Source: Gillisia xinjiangensis
Lineage (GTDB): Bacteria; Bacteroidota; Bacteroidia; Flavobacteriales; Flavobacteriaceae
Assembly: GCF_046298265.1 (NCBI RefSeq)
Contig: NZ_JBKAHK010000001.1
Location: 175,727 to 239,726, forward strand
Direction: 5' to 3'
DNA length: 64,000 nucleotides
Made by a program: the position numbers and the translations under genes. Positions 1 to 9,051 of the stretch are shown piece by piece (position 1 is the first letter of the stretch; each line of letters opens with the position of its first letter). The notes beneath the pieces are model-generated. The model worked only from the letters and a program-made list of their open reading frames with translations. It did not search any database and had not been told where the DNA came from.

Positions 1-299
1 GATTTGGCAGTGATCACAAGGGTTTTGATATTTGCCTTTGGATATTTGGACCCCGCATAATAAATCGCAGTGCGTTCTGCACAAAGTCCGGAAGGATAGG
101 AGGCATTTTCCTGGTTGCTGCCGGTAACAACTTCATTATTATCCAATAATATAGCAGCCCCCACATGGAATTTTGAATAAGGAGCATACGCCATATCCCT
201 TGCTTCAATGGCCGCTTCCATTAATTCCTTTATATCTGCAGGAATATCTTCGAATGAATCGTAGACATCCAGATCGCAATTTATCGTAATTGATTTCAT
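1..299 (-). CDS. cdd: Cytidine deaminase, 3' end cut by the window edge
   Basis: Zinc enzyme that deaminates cytidine and deoxycytidine to uridine forms in cytosolic pyrimidine salvage. I translated it by hand from the ATG at 299; 99 complete codons are visible. The family signature YAPYSKFHVGAA is at residues 38-49, and the catalytic Cys-Ala-Glu motif is C73-A-E75 within GLCAERTAI. The second zinc motif (PC..C) would lie beyond the window edge, so completeness cannot be judged. It is downstream of porV on the same strand after 173 bp. A porV-cdd order is, as I recall it, usual in Flavobacteriaceae. The call is firm from the motif; only the missing 3' part is open. Confidence 0.93.
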   Translation of the reverse strand, partial: MKSITINCDLDVYDSFEDIPADIKELMEAAIEARDMAYAPYSKFHVGAAILLDNNEVVTGSNQENASYPSGLCAERTAIYYAGSKYPKANIKTLVITAK

Positions 300-472
300 G
301 TGTTTATATTACTGTTTTAAAGGACTCCCGGCAGACATCGGGAGTAATATTCATATAAGAATTTTCCTTTGTGAGAAATTCTTTCTTGTGGATGGATTCA
401 TTAAATATTTTTTTTCGCAGACCCTGAAATCGGCTTTTTTTTTAGAATAAAGGAAGCTTTAGCTTAGATCTA

Positions 473-1630
473 TTAGTATTCTGAATATACTTCACCAAAA
501 TTAAATGTCAATCCAAATCTCAGAGTTCCATCAAGCGGGCTTACGACATTTGATGTTGAAAACAAATAAGAAATATCTATAATCACCGGAGCGTACTTAA
601 ACCCGGCGCCAATTGCAACAAATTTTCTTGATCCTTTGGTATCGCTTTCATTAAAATATCCCGATCTTAAGGCAAATGCATCTCTAAAAACATACTCAGC
701 ACCCAAAGCCCAGGTAATCTCTCTCATTTCTTCTGCAAAACCTCCCGGAGCATCTCCAAAAGATTTAAAGATTCCCTGAATTGCACCTATATCATTATAT
801 CTTTGTTCATCCTCGCGATCTATATCTCCATCCCCGTCAAAATCCTGAGGAGTTGGCACAAGCAGTTTATTAAACTCTATGTAGGTCCCTAACCTGTTAT
901 CCACATCAAAAATAAATTCAAATCCGGCACCGGTTTTTAAATTAGTAGGGATAAAGTTTTCCTGCCCAACTTCGTCATATTTTATTTTTGGACCAATATT
1001 GGAAATATTGGCACCTGCACGAAATCTACCGTCAAAATTGGAAAATACTATTGGCCGTGTTTGATAAAAAGCGGCAATATCAACTCCAAAAGTGGATGCT
1101 GCAGTGGCATCTTCACTGTTTACAGCAAGTTTTAAATCAGATCTTAGATACCTACCTGCAACTGCCATTGAAAAAACCTCGCTTAAACGAAGTGAATAAG
1201 ATATATCCAGGGTAAGTTCATTAGGGCTAAGCAATAAGGGTTGCTCCTCAAAACCACCTTGGGTCTCAATAGATCCTAAACTGAAATATCTTAAACTTGC
1301 CGCTACTGCGCTTCGCTCATCAAGTCTGTTGAAATAAGTAAGATTTCCTAAAAATATATCATTCACAATATTGCTCAAATAAGGAGTATAGGAAACTCCT
1401 ATTCCCTGTTGGCTTTTTATAAACGCAAACTTGGCTGGATTCCATTGTTGGGAAAAAGCGTCGGCAGAAGTTGCAACCCCCTGGTCACCTATTCCTGCAC
1501 CCCGGGCATCTGCAGCGATCAATAAAAATGGTACTGCGGTTGTGATAACCCTATCCCTCTCCTCCTGAGCGTAACCATGAACATTTAATAATAAGGCAAC
1601 CCCAAGAACTAAAAGTGTAATTTTTTTCAT
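473..1630 (-). CDS. porV: Type IX secretion system outer-membrane protein PorV
   Basis: Outer-membrane beta-barrel of the FadL type that acts as shuttle and attachment partner for type IX secretion cargo and, with PorU, presents it for sorting-signal cleavage. The protein is 385 aa with a signal peptide ending near residue 22 (LNVHGYAQ). The conserved PorV start (TAVPFLLIAADARGAG) follows, then SADAFSQQWNPAKFAF, then alternating amphipathic strands ending in the aromatic EVYSEY typical of barrel proteins. The frame opens with GTG then ATG; I chose the ATG at 1630. It diverges from gldJ. In the gliding model Flavobacterium johnsoniae, porU lies between gldJ and porV, but here only 346 bp of non-coding DNA separates them. 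A perfect TAnnTTTG motif upstream suggests porV has its own promoter. Confidence 0.93.
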   Translation of the reverse strand: MKKITLLVLGVALLLNVHGYAQEERDRVITTAVPFLLIAADARGAGIGDQGVATSADAFSQQWNPAKFAFIKSQQGIGVSYTPYLSNIVNDIFLGNLTYFNRLDERSAVAASLRYFSLGSIETQGGFEEQPLLLSPNELTLDISYSLRLSEVFSMAVAGRYLRSDLKLAVNSEDATAASTFGVDIAAFYQTRPIVFSNFDGRFRAGANISNIGPKIKYDEVGQENFIPTNLKTGAGFEFIFDVDNRLGTYIEFNKLLVPTPQDFDGDGDIDREDEQRYNDIGAIQGIFKSFGDAPGGFAEEMREITWALGAEYVFRDAFALRSGYFNESDTKGSRKFVAIGAGFKYAPVIIDISYLFSTSNVVSPLDGTLRFGLTFNFGEVYSEY

Positions 1631-1649
1631 CACATTATTTAATGTTTAA

Positions 1650-1657
1650 CAAATATA
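1650..1657 (-). promoter_or_regulatory. Predicted porV promoter, -7 element
   Basis: Read on the minus strand this is TATATTTG, an exact TAnnTTTG match, ending about 20 nt before the porV ATG. I found no clear -33 TTG at the usual spacing, so support is the -7 motif and position only. Confidence 0.5.
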
Positions 1658-1896
1658 TATTTTTATTCTTGTTAAGAGAATAAGCTCTTATCAATTTTCA
1701 ATAAAATTTAAGAACAATAATTGAATAAGTTGCCCTTTTATAACTATTTTCCTTCATTATTATTGCCCATATTTACAATTGAGCACTCTCAATGATCAGT
1801 TTAATGCTAAACTTTTAATTCAACTATAGTTTTAGGGGAGTATAAAGCTAATCATCTTCACACATATCCTCAAGAATATTAAGTATTTACATGTTT

Positions 1897-1927
1897 TTGA
1901 AACAAATAAAATATTCTTGTACTTTTG
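1897..1927 (+). promoter_or_regulatory. Predicted gldJ promoter (TTG -33, TACTTTTG -7)
   Basis: TTG at 1897-1899, a 20-bp spacer and TACTTTTG at 1920-1927 match the Bacteroidota sigma-ABfr consensus exactly. Transcription would start near 1933, leaving a leader of about 45 nt before the gldJ ATG. Confidence 0.7.
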
Positions 1928-1979
1928 GCGTTAATTACTATATTGCAAAGCCTAAATTACTACATAAAGAGAACATAAT

Positions 1980-3647
1980 ATGAGGACGAATGTTGCCTTT
2001 AAAACGCTATTGACTATCGCTATTGGTGTCAGTCTTTTCAGCTGTAATAAATCAAATAATTACAAAAATAGCTCCCGTGCCACCGGTTGGGATATCAATT
2101 CCAAAGACGGCGGATTTCAGTATAAAACAGATTATAAGGAGATGGAAACAGGGCCAGGTCTTGTCTTTGTAGAAGGTGGAACCTTTACTATGGGACGGGT
2201 TCAGGATGATGTGATGCACGACTGGAACAACACTCCAACGCAACAACACATTCAGTCATTCTATATGGATGAGACTGAGGTAACCAATATGATGTATATG
2301 GAATACCTGGACTGGTTGAAAAATGTATTTCCTCCCAGCCAGGAGAATTATAGAAATATTTACAACGGTGCAGTTCCGGACACCCTTGTTTGGAGAAATC
2401 GATTAGGATTTAATGAAACCATGGTGAATAATTACCTGAGGCACCCTGCCTATGCCAATTATCCGGTGGTAGGAGTTAGCTGGATCCAGGCAGTGGAATT
2501 CAGTAAATGGAGAACCAACCGGGTGAATGAATTAATGCTGGAGGATAAAGGATACATAAAAGAGGGAGCCCGCTATAACGATATTGATGCAGCCACTACT
2601 TTTGATACTGAAACCTATTTAAATGCACCAACAAAGGTTTATGGTGGAAATGATGAAATAACCAGAGGTGGTAAAAATGCCGATAAGCTAGGAACTGCAT
2701 CCGACAGTGCAGAAGCCAAGAATATATACATCCAGCGAAAAGATGGGGTATTATTACCTGAATACAGACTTCCCACCGAAGCCGAATGGGAATATGCTGC
2801 ATTAGGACTTGTAGGAATACGAAGCTATAATGTTTACCGCGGAAGAAAAAAATATCCCTGGGACGGTCAATACACAAGATCCGGAGATGTGAAAAGACAA
2901 GGAGACCAGCTTGCCAACTTTAAACAAGGTGCAGGAGATTATGGCGGAATTGCAGGATGGAGCGACGATGGTGCCGATATTACTGCGGAAGTTAAATCTT
3001 ATCAAGCCAACGATTTTGGATTATATGATATGGCTGGAAATGTTTCTGAATGGGTTGCTGATGTTTACAGACCTATAGTTGACGATGAATTCAATGATTT
3101 CAACTATTATCGCGGGAATGTTTACACCAAAAATGAAATTAATGATGATGGCAGCGTGAAAATTGTTGCTCCAGATGGAGTTGTTTACGACACTTTAAGC
3201 AACGGAAAAATTGTTGCACGTGCCCTTCCCGGAGAAATAGCTCAGGTTCCTATCACAGAAATGGATTCCTATTTGAGAACCAATTTTGACAAAAGCGATA
3301 ACAGGGATTTTCGTGATGGTGACAAAAGTTCTTCCAGATATTACGAATCTTTCAACGAAATTTCCAGTCCTTCAAAAAGGATGTATAACTCCCCGCAGTT
3401 TGCAACTTCAACAGATAGTTTAGGAAATGTTAGACCTGAAAATGACGAAACCAAAAGAACCTCACTTGTTAGCGATGAAGTTCGAGTGTATAAAGGAGGT
3501 TCATGGAGAGACAGAGCTTATTGGCTGGATCCCGCTCAAAGAAGATATTTCCCTCAGGATATGGCCACGGATTACATAGGATTCAGAAATGCGATGTCCA
3601 GAGTAGGATCTAAATCAAAGAATGAAAATAAAACAGCAAGAAATTAA
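1980..3647 (+). CDS. gldJ: Gliding motility lipoprotein GldJ
   Basis: Lipoprotein needed for gliding motility and for stability of type IX secretion and gliding components in Flavobacterium. The 555-aa product starts with a short signal peptide and a lipobox, SLFSC, with Cys22 as the lipidated residue. The rest is one formylglycine-generating-enzyme/sulfatase-modifying fold: GLVFVEGGTFTMG near residue 60, ETEVTN, YRLPTEAEWEYAA, DMAGNVSEWVADVY, and VYKGGSWRDRAYWLDPAQRR near the end. GldJ keeps this fold without being an FGE enzyme. Length agrees with the family. Downstream murF is 170 bp away on the same strand, a neighbour order I recall from other flavobacteria. Its strong promoter lies just upstream. 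Confidence 0.95.
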   Translation: MRTNVAFKTLLTIAIGVSLFSCNKSNNYKNSSRATGWDINSKDGGFQYKTDYKEMETGPGLVFVEGGTFTMGRVQDDVMHDWNNTPTQQHIQSFYMDETEVTNMMYMEYLDWLKNVFPPSQENYRNIYNGAVPDTLVWRNRLGFNETMVNNYLRHPAYANYPVVGVSWIQAVEFSKWRTNRVNELMLEDKGYIKEGARYNDIDAATTFDTETYLNAPTKVYGGNDEITRGGKNADKLGTASDSAEAKNIYIQRKDGVLLPEYRLPTEAEWEYAALGLVGIRSYNVYRGRKKYPWDGQYTRSGDVKRQGDQLANFKQGAGDYGGIAGWSDDGADITAEVKSYQANDFGLYDMAGNVSEWVADVYRPIVDDEFNDFNYYRGNVYTKNEINDDGSVKIVAPDGVVYDTLSNGKIVARALPGEIAQVPITEMDSYLRTNFDKSDNRDFRDGDKSSSRYYESFNEISSPSKRMYNSPQFATSTDSLGNVRPENDETKRTSLVSDEVRVYKGGSWRDRAYWLDPAQRRYFPQDMATDYIGFRNAMSRVGSKSKNENKTARN

Positions 3648-3817
3648 ATTCTTGTAAACTTGTAACAGACGGTTTAAGAAGTAAAGTTTTCGTTTTAGCT
3701 GAATTCAGTTTGAAAATAATTGAAAAGGCTTTAAAATTTTAAAACCCTGGTTTTAGAATTTAAAAAAGACGAAATCATAACTTTTTAAACCGTTTCTTTT
3801 TTTTATAATTTTAGCTG

Positions 3818-5113
3818 ATGGAAATCGAACAATTACACAAACTCTTTCTTCAAAGTAGCGGAATTGCTACAGACACCCGCACCCTTAAAAAAGACCAACT
3901 TTTTTTTGCATTAAAAGGAGAAAATTTCAACGGCAATAAATTTGTTGATGAGGCCCTGGAAAAAGGAGCTGGATACGTTGTGATGGATGAAGCCGAATTT
4001 ATAAAAAATGACAGATGCATTTTGGTTTCGGATGTTTTACAAAGCCTTCAGCAGCTTGCCGGTTATCATCGAAAATATTTGGGCATTCCTATTTTGGCCA
4101 TTACCGGAAGCAACGGAAAAACAACCACCAAGGAACTTATCAATTCCGTCCTTTCAAAAAAATTCAATACAGTTGCTACTGTAGGCAATTTAAACAACCA
4201 CATAGGTGTTCCTCTTAGCCTTTTGTCTATGAACAGCTCAACAGGATTCGGCATCATAGAAATGGGCGCAAATCATCCCAAAGAGATCGAACGACTCTGT
4301 GAGATTGCACAACCGGATTATGGATACATCACAAATTTCGGAAAGGCGCACCTGGAAGGTTTTGGAAGCATTGAAGGAGTCATTAAAGCAAAAAGCGAGC
4401 TGTATGAAAATCTCAAAGCGCAGGGTAAACTAATCTTTATAAATACAGATGACCCAATTCAGCAAAAACAGATTTCTTATAGAAACACATTTTCTTTTGG
4501 AACTTCGGGCAATGCAGATGTTGTTGTAAAATACAAAGATAATCTCGGGACCGCCGAGGTTATTCAGAAAGACAACGTATATAAAAGTTCCTTGACCGGA
4601 TCTTACAATTCAAGAAATATTGCTGCCGCAATTTGCATAGGGTTCTATTTTAAAATACCAGCTGAGGACATCGGGAATGCAATAGCATCTTACAATTCAC
4701 AAAACAACCGGTCGCAAATCGTGAAAATGGGAACTATAACTTTTTTAATGGATGCTTACAATGCCAATCCAACTAGTATGACAGCAGCGCTGAAAAGCTT
4801 TCATAAATACCCTGCAGAAAACAAATCCGTAATTCTGGGTGATATGTTTGAACTGGGAAAAACTTCTGCAGAAGAACATCAGGAAATAGTGAACCTGTTA
4901 AAAACAATGAGTTTTAACAGCGTTTTCCTGGTAGGGAGCAATTTCAATACAACAAATTCCCAAAATGGAAATATTGAAAAATTCGAGAGCTTTGCAGATT
5001 TGGCTGAAAAAATAAAAGAAACCAATTTTGACAATTCTTACATCCTTGTAAAAGGATCCAGAGGAATGGCCCTGGAACGCATTCTGGAGGTTGTGAAGAA
5101 GAAAATGGATTAG
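3818..5113 (+). CDS. murF: UDP-N-acetylmuramoyl-tripeptide--D-alanyl-D-alanine ligase
   Basis: Cytosolic Mur ligase that adds D-Ala-D-Ala to UDP-MurNAc-tripeptide, the last cytoplasmic step of the peptidoglycan pentapeptide. At 431 aa it is slightly short but normal for Bacteroidota. An N-terminal substrate domain (TDTRTLKKDQLFFAL, residues 18-32) is followed by the ATP P-loop GSNGKTTTK at 97-105, the Mur motif NLNNHIGVPL, EMGANHPKEI, and the C-terminal domain with DAYNANPTSM and ILGDMFELG, typical of MurF. It follows gldJ by 170 bp and may share its transcript or use a local promoter. Confidence 0.96.
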   Translation: MEIEQLHKLFLQSSGIATDTRTLKKDQLFFALKGENFNGNKFVDEALEKGAGYVVMDEAEFIKNDRCILVSDVLQSLQQLAGYHRKYLGIPILAITGSNGKTTTKELINSVLSKKFNTVATVGNLNNHIGVPLSLLSMNSSTGFGIIEMGANHPKEIERLCEIAQPDYGYITNFGKAHLEGFGSIEGVIKAKSELYENLKAQGKLIFINTDDPIQQKQISYRNTFSFGTSGNADVVVKYKDNLGTAEVIQKDNVYKSSLTGSYNSRNIAAAICIGFYFKIPAEDIGNAIASYNSQNNRSQIVKMGTITFLMDAYNANPTSMTAALKSFHKYPAENKSVILGDMFELGKTSAEEHQEIVNLLKTMSFNSVFLVGSNFNTTNSQNGNIEKFESFADLAEKIKETNFDNSYILVKGSRGMALERILEVVKKKMD

Positions 5114-5195
5114 TCTTTGAATTTTTTAATTCCTGAATTTTACAGGGAATGGAACCGGGAAAGAAAAAAGTCGAAGAAATAATACCTGATTTTTG

Positions 5196-5270
5196 TGGGT
5201 GATACTGGATTCGAACCAGCGACCCCTACCTTGTCGAGGTAGTGCTCTGAACCAACTGAGCTAATCACCC
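5196..5270 (-). tRNA. tRNA-Val (GAC)
   Basis: Minus strand, full cloverleaf: acceptor GGGTGAT pairing with ATCACCC, D-arm GCTC/GAGC, anticodon stem CTACC/GGTAG, T-arm with TTCGAAT loop, discriminator A, and no encoded CCA. The seven-base anticodon loop is TCGACAA, giving anticodon GAC (Val). Position 33 is C, where nearly all tRNAs have U; the bases were re-read and are unambiguous in this sequence. The identity rests on the anticodon and A73. Confidence 0.88.
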
Positions 5271-5329
5271 AAAACTTTTATTAGATCACGAAGATATTAA
5301 AATTTAGCGTCATTCCTGGAATGAAAAGC

Positions 5330-5349
5330 GGCTTCCTTTCCTGGAAGCC
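5330..5349 (-). terminator. Hairpin downstream of mfd
   Basis: GGCTTCC and GGAAGCC form a perfect 7-bp stem around a 6-nt loop, 86 bp beyond the mfd stop. On the minus strand it is followed by GC then TTTTC, a weak U-tract. It would separate mfd from the tRNA-Val gene. Confidence 0.4.
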
Positions 5350-5434
5350 TTTATTTGTAGGGAATGTATTCTGTCCGCAAAGATTCAATTCCTGTGAGGG
5401 CTTTTCATTTAGTTTAAGTTATTTCCTTTGGGGG

Positions 5435-8400
5435 TTAGGGGGCCATCAATTCCCCCTTCGGTGGCAAGGGGGCTTTAAAAGGCTCCAATACTTTTAAGGC
5501 TCTATCAACCGAAGTTATCTTTTCAAAAGTGAGCAGCAACCTCAAACCAGAACGGGTTTTCTTTTCCTTCATCGTGCATGATTGGGAATGGGTTTGCACG
5601 TATTGCAGGACTTTTGTAAACGCCTGGGTTTGATAAAAACCGGATTGCTGGTCGGCAATAAAATAGCCTATCAGTTTTCCCTGTTTCATCACCACTTTCT
5701 CCAGACCAATTTTGGAAGCGATCCATTTTATGCGCACGCTGTTTAAAAGATCAACCGCTTGTGTTGGTAGTTCTCCAAACCTATCCACCAGTTGCGCTTC
5801 ATATTTAAGAAGCTCTTCTTCGGTTTTTACGTTGTTTAACTGAGTGTAAAGATTCAGTCTTTCAGAAATATTATTGATGTAATCATCGGGGAATAAAAGC
5901 TCAAAATCGGCATCAATTTGGGTGTCTTTCACGAAGGTTTTGTCCTCTATATCTTCATCTTTGTGATACAAATCTTTAAATTCATTTTCCTTGAGTTCCT
6001 CGATGGCTTCATTCAAAATTTTCTGATAGGTATCAAAACCTATTTCATTGATGAATCCGCTTTGCTCACCGCCAAGCAAATCTCCCGCGCCACGAATTTC
6101 AAGATCTTTCATCGCGATATTTATTCCGCTGCCCAGTTCGCTGAATTGCTCCAAAGCCGTGATACGCTTTCGTGCATCATCGGTCATTGCAGAATAGGGC
6201 GGGGTGATAAAATAGCAGAATGCCTTTTTATTGCTTCGCCCTACCCGTCCCCGCATTTGGTGCAGATCTGAAAGTCCGAAGTTGTTGGCATTGTTGATGA
6301 AAATTGTATTCGCATTGGTAACATCCAATCCGCTTTCCACAATTGTGGTAGAAACCAGCACATCAAACTCGCTGTTCATAAAAGAAAGCATCAAATTTTC
6401 GAGTTTTTTCCCTTCCATCTGCCCGTGGCCTATCCCTACTTTTGCATCCGGAACCAGTCGCTGTATCATCCCTGCAACTTCCTTGATATTTTCAATCCTG
6501 TTATGGATAAAAAATACCTGCCCGCCCCGCTGGATTTCATAGGAGATCGCATCGCGAATGGTATCTTCGGCAAACCGCACCACATGGGTTTCAATCGGGT
6601 ACCGGTTTGGAGGCGGAGTGGTAATTGTGGAAAGGTCCCTCGCAGCCATTAAGCTGAACTGCAACGTACGCGGAATTGGCGTGGCGGTTAAAGTTAGCGT
6701 ATCCACATTTTCCTTAATCGTCTTCAATTTATCTTTGACAGCTACCCCAAATTTTTGTTCCTCATCTACAATCAATAACCCAAGATCCTTGAATTTTACG
6801 GTTTTACTCACCAGCTGATGGGTTCCAATAATAATATCTACCTTCCCCGCTTCCAGATCGGCCAGGGTTTCCCTGCGTTCCTTTGCGGTTCTAAAACGGT
6901 TGAGATAATCTACGGTCACAGGAAAATCCTTCAGCCGTTCTGTAAATGTTTTATGATGCTGAAAAGCGAGTATGGTAGTGGGAACCAAAACGGCCACCTG
7001 CTTCCCGTTATCTACAGCTTTAAAAGCAGCACGAATGGCAACTTCCGTCTTTCCGAAGCCAACATCCCCGCAAACAAGTCGGTCCATGGGTCTTTCAGTT
7101 TCCATATCTTCCTTTACCGCAGTGGTTGCCGTAGTTTGATCTGGCGTATCTTCATAGATAAAAGAGGCTTCCAGCTCGTGTTGTAAATAGGAATCGGGGC
7201 CAAAAGCAAATCCTTTTTGCAGCCTTCGCTTTGCGTATAATTCAATGAGATTATAAGCGATATGCTTGACTCTGGATTTCGTCTTTTCCTTTAAATTCTT
7301 CCAGGCATTGCTGCCCAGCTTATATATTTTTGGAGGCTTCCCGTCTTTGCCATTAAATTTTGAGATCTTATGAAGCGAATGTATGCTCAGGTAAAGAATA
7401 TCGCGCTCGCCGTAAACCAGCTTAATAGCCTCCTGCTTTTTTCCTTCAACATCTATCTTCTGCAATCCTCCAAATCTTCCAATCCCGTGGTCAATATGGG
7501 TAACATAATCGCCCACTTCCAGGTTGCTGAGTTCTTTAAAGCTGATGGCCTGCTTTTTCGCATAGCCACTTTTCAGTTGAAATTTATGATAGCGTTCAAA
7601 GATTTGATGATCTGTATAACACACCATTTTGGCAGTTTCATCAATAAAACCCTGAAATAAGGAAAGTACCACCGTTTGGTACTTCACTACGCGATCCTGG
7701 TCGTCAAATATATCATGAAACCGCTTGGCCTGTTGTTCGCTTACGCAGAAAATATAATTGGTATATCCCGCAGCTGTGTTTTCAATTAAATTGTCGATAA
7801 GAAGATCAAACTGTTTATTAAAAGAAGGTTGAGGTTTTGTGTTGAATTCAATAGTTTCCGCAGTTTTAAAATAGGCCTGCGAACTCAATTCCACCACGCT
7901 GAAATCCATCAGCTGTCTTTTTATAATTTCGGAATGACAAAAAAGTTCTTCGGGCTTGCTGTGTTTTATTTCTTCTGAAATAGTTTTAAAAGCTTCTTCC
8001 GCCTTACTGAAGAGTTTGTCCAGTTGGTCAAGGAATATATCAAGATCTTTCACAAAAACCAATGTATTGGACGCGATATATTTCAGAAAACTTTCCCGTA
8101 TCTCATCCAGCTTTTTGTTTTCCACATTGGGCATCACCGAGATTTTCTTCACCTTTTCTGTAGAAAGTTGGGTTTCCACATCAAAGCTCCGGATGCTGTC
8201 TATCTCATCTCCAAAAAATTCAATCCTGTAAGGTTCGTCATTGCTGAAAGAAAACACATCTATGATCCCTCCCCGAACCGAAAATTCCCCGGGTTCAGTC
8301 ACAAAATCCACCCGCTTGAATTTGTATTCAAAAAGCACTTCATTTACAAAGTCTATGGAAAGCAGGTCTCCAACTGCTATTTTCAAGGTACTTCTGTCCA

Positions 8401-8821
8401 GTTCCTTCCTGGTAACCACTTTTTCAAAAAGAGCATCGGGATAGGTGACTATAACGGCCGGCTTTTTTCGGGAATTAATGCGGTTCAATACCTCTGCCCT
8501 TAGAAGCACATTGGCATTATCTGTTTCCTCCATTTGGTATGGCCGGCGGTAACTTCCGGGATAAAAAAGCACGTTTTTTTCACCTATCAGCTGTTCCAGA
8601 TCGTTTAGGTAATAGGCAGCTTCTTCCTTATCGTTAAAAACCAGTAGAAAAGGAGCGTCCGCTTCCTGAAAAGCATCTGAAACTGCAAATGATAAGGCAG
8701 ATCCAACAAGGCCTTTTAAGTGAATATTAGCTGTGCTTTTTGAGGACAGGACGAGGGTATCCCTAAGTTTCTGTTGTTGCAGAGACTTCGCGAAATTTTG
8801 GGCAATAGAAGTTTTACTCAT
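5435..8821 (-). CDS. mfd: Transcription-repair coupling factor Mfd
   Basis: ATP-driven translocase that removes RNA polymerase stalled at DNA damage and recruits UvrA. From the ATG at 8821 it is 1128 aa, normal for the family; an upstream ATG at 8857 adds 12 residues without family character (MYCKSEGITFAS), so I prefer MSKTSIAQNF. Visible parts are the UvrB-like N-terminus (YPGSYRRPYQMEE), the RNA-polymerase interaction domain (LSNLEVGDYVTHIDHGIGRF), Walker A GDVGFGKTEVA, the DEEQ box in IVDEEQKFGV, TATPIPRTL, and motif VI HQMRGRVGRS, then the TRCF C-terminal domain. The last residues, APLPPKGELMAP, look like repeat-derived sequence (see findings). Confidence 0.97.
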   Translation of the reverse strand: MSKTSIAQNFAKSLQQQKLRDTLVLSSKSTANIHLKGLVGSALSFAVSDAFQEADAPFLLVFNDKEEAAYYLNDLEQLIGEKNVLFYPGSYRRPYQMEETDNANVLLRAEVLNRINSRKKPAVIVTYPDALFEKVVTRKELDRSTLKIAVGDLLSIDFVNEVLFEYKFKRVDFVTEPGEFSVRGGIIDVFSFSNDEPYRIEFFGDEIDSIRSFDVETQLSTEKVKKISVMPNVENKKLDEIRESFLKYIASNTLVFVKDLDIFLDQLDKLFSKAEEAFKTISEEIKHSKPEELFCHSEIIKRQLMDFSVVELSSQAYFKTAETIEFNTKPQPSFNKQFDLLIDNLIENTAAGYTNYIFCVSEQQAKRFHDIFDDQDRVVKYQTVVLSLFQGFIDETAKMVCYTDHQIFERYHKFQLKSGYAKKQAISFKELSNLEVGDYVTHIDHGIGRFGGLQKIDVEGKKQEAIKLVYGERDILYLSIHSLHKISKFNGKDGKPPKIYKLGSNAWKNLKEKTKSRVKHIAYNLIELYAKRRLQKGFAFGPDSYLQHELEASFIYEDTPDQTTATTAVKEDMETERPMDRLVCGDVGFGKTEVAIRAAFKAVDNGKQVAVLVPTTILAFQHHKTFTERLKDFPVTVDYLNRFRTAKERRETLADLEAGKVDIIIGTHQLVSKTVKFKDLGLLIVDEEQKFGVAVKDKLKTIKENVDTLTLTATPIPRTLQFSLMAARDLSTITTPPPNRYPIETHVVRFAEDTIRDAISYEIQRGGQVFFIHNRIENIKEVAGMIQRLVPDAKVGIGHGQMEGKKLENLMLSFMNSEFDVLVSTTIVESGLDVTNANTIFINNANNFGLSDLHQMRGRVGRSNKKAFCYFITPPYSAMTDDARKRITALEQFSELGSGINIAMKDLEIRGAGDLLGGEQSGFINEIGFDTYQKILNEAIEELKENEFKDLYHKDEDIEDKTFVKDTQIDADFELLFPDDYINNISERLNLYTQLNNVKTEEELLKYEAQLVDRFGELPTQAVDLLNSVRIKWIASKIGLEKVVMKQGKLIGYFIADQQSGFYQTQAFTKVLQYVQTHSQSCTMKEKKTRSGLRLLLTFEKITSVDRALKVLEPFKAPLPPKGELMAP

Positions 8822-8943
8822 TGAAGCAAAGGTAATTCCCTCACTTTTGCAATACAACCCCCTACAACTTATTTAACTTTTGATTAAGCGAAAATCATTT
8901 TTATGCGCGGGAATTCCCTCGGAAAGACTTCGTTTGCGCGGAT

Positions 8944-8967
8944 TGATGGCGCGGATTTGCAATCCGT
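8944..8967. repeat. REP-like palindrome (copy A)
   Basis: Contains CGGATTTGCAATCCG, a short interspersed palindrome. The 23 bases 8944-8966 recur exactly at 60041-60063, and a variant lies at 36722-36740. It is in the divergent mfd/oxidoreductase spacer. Half-elements (gcggatt at 8937, aatccgcc at 8973) flank the core. Confidence 0.7.
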
Positions 8968-9051
8968 GACAGAAATCCGCCTAACTTTATCATTTCCCTA
9001 ACAGCAAATGCGCGCGGAGTTGGTAACTTTCCATGAATTAAAAATTATAGA

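Larger units (their letters stand above)
1634..1979. promoter_or_regulatory. Divergent intergenic region between porV and gldJ
   Basis: 346 bp of AT-rich DNA with no credible open frame. It contains one Bacteroidota-type promoter toward each side (annotated separately). No trace of a porU coding sequence is readable in either direction, although porU occupies this place in some relatives. I see no strong hairpin. Confidence 0.7.
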
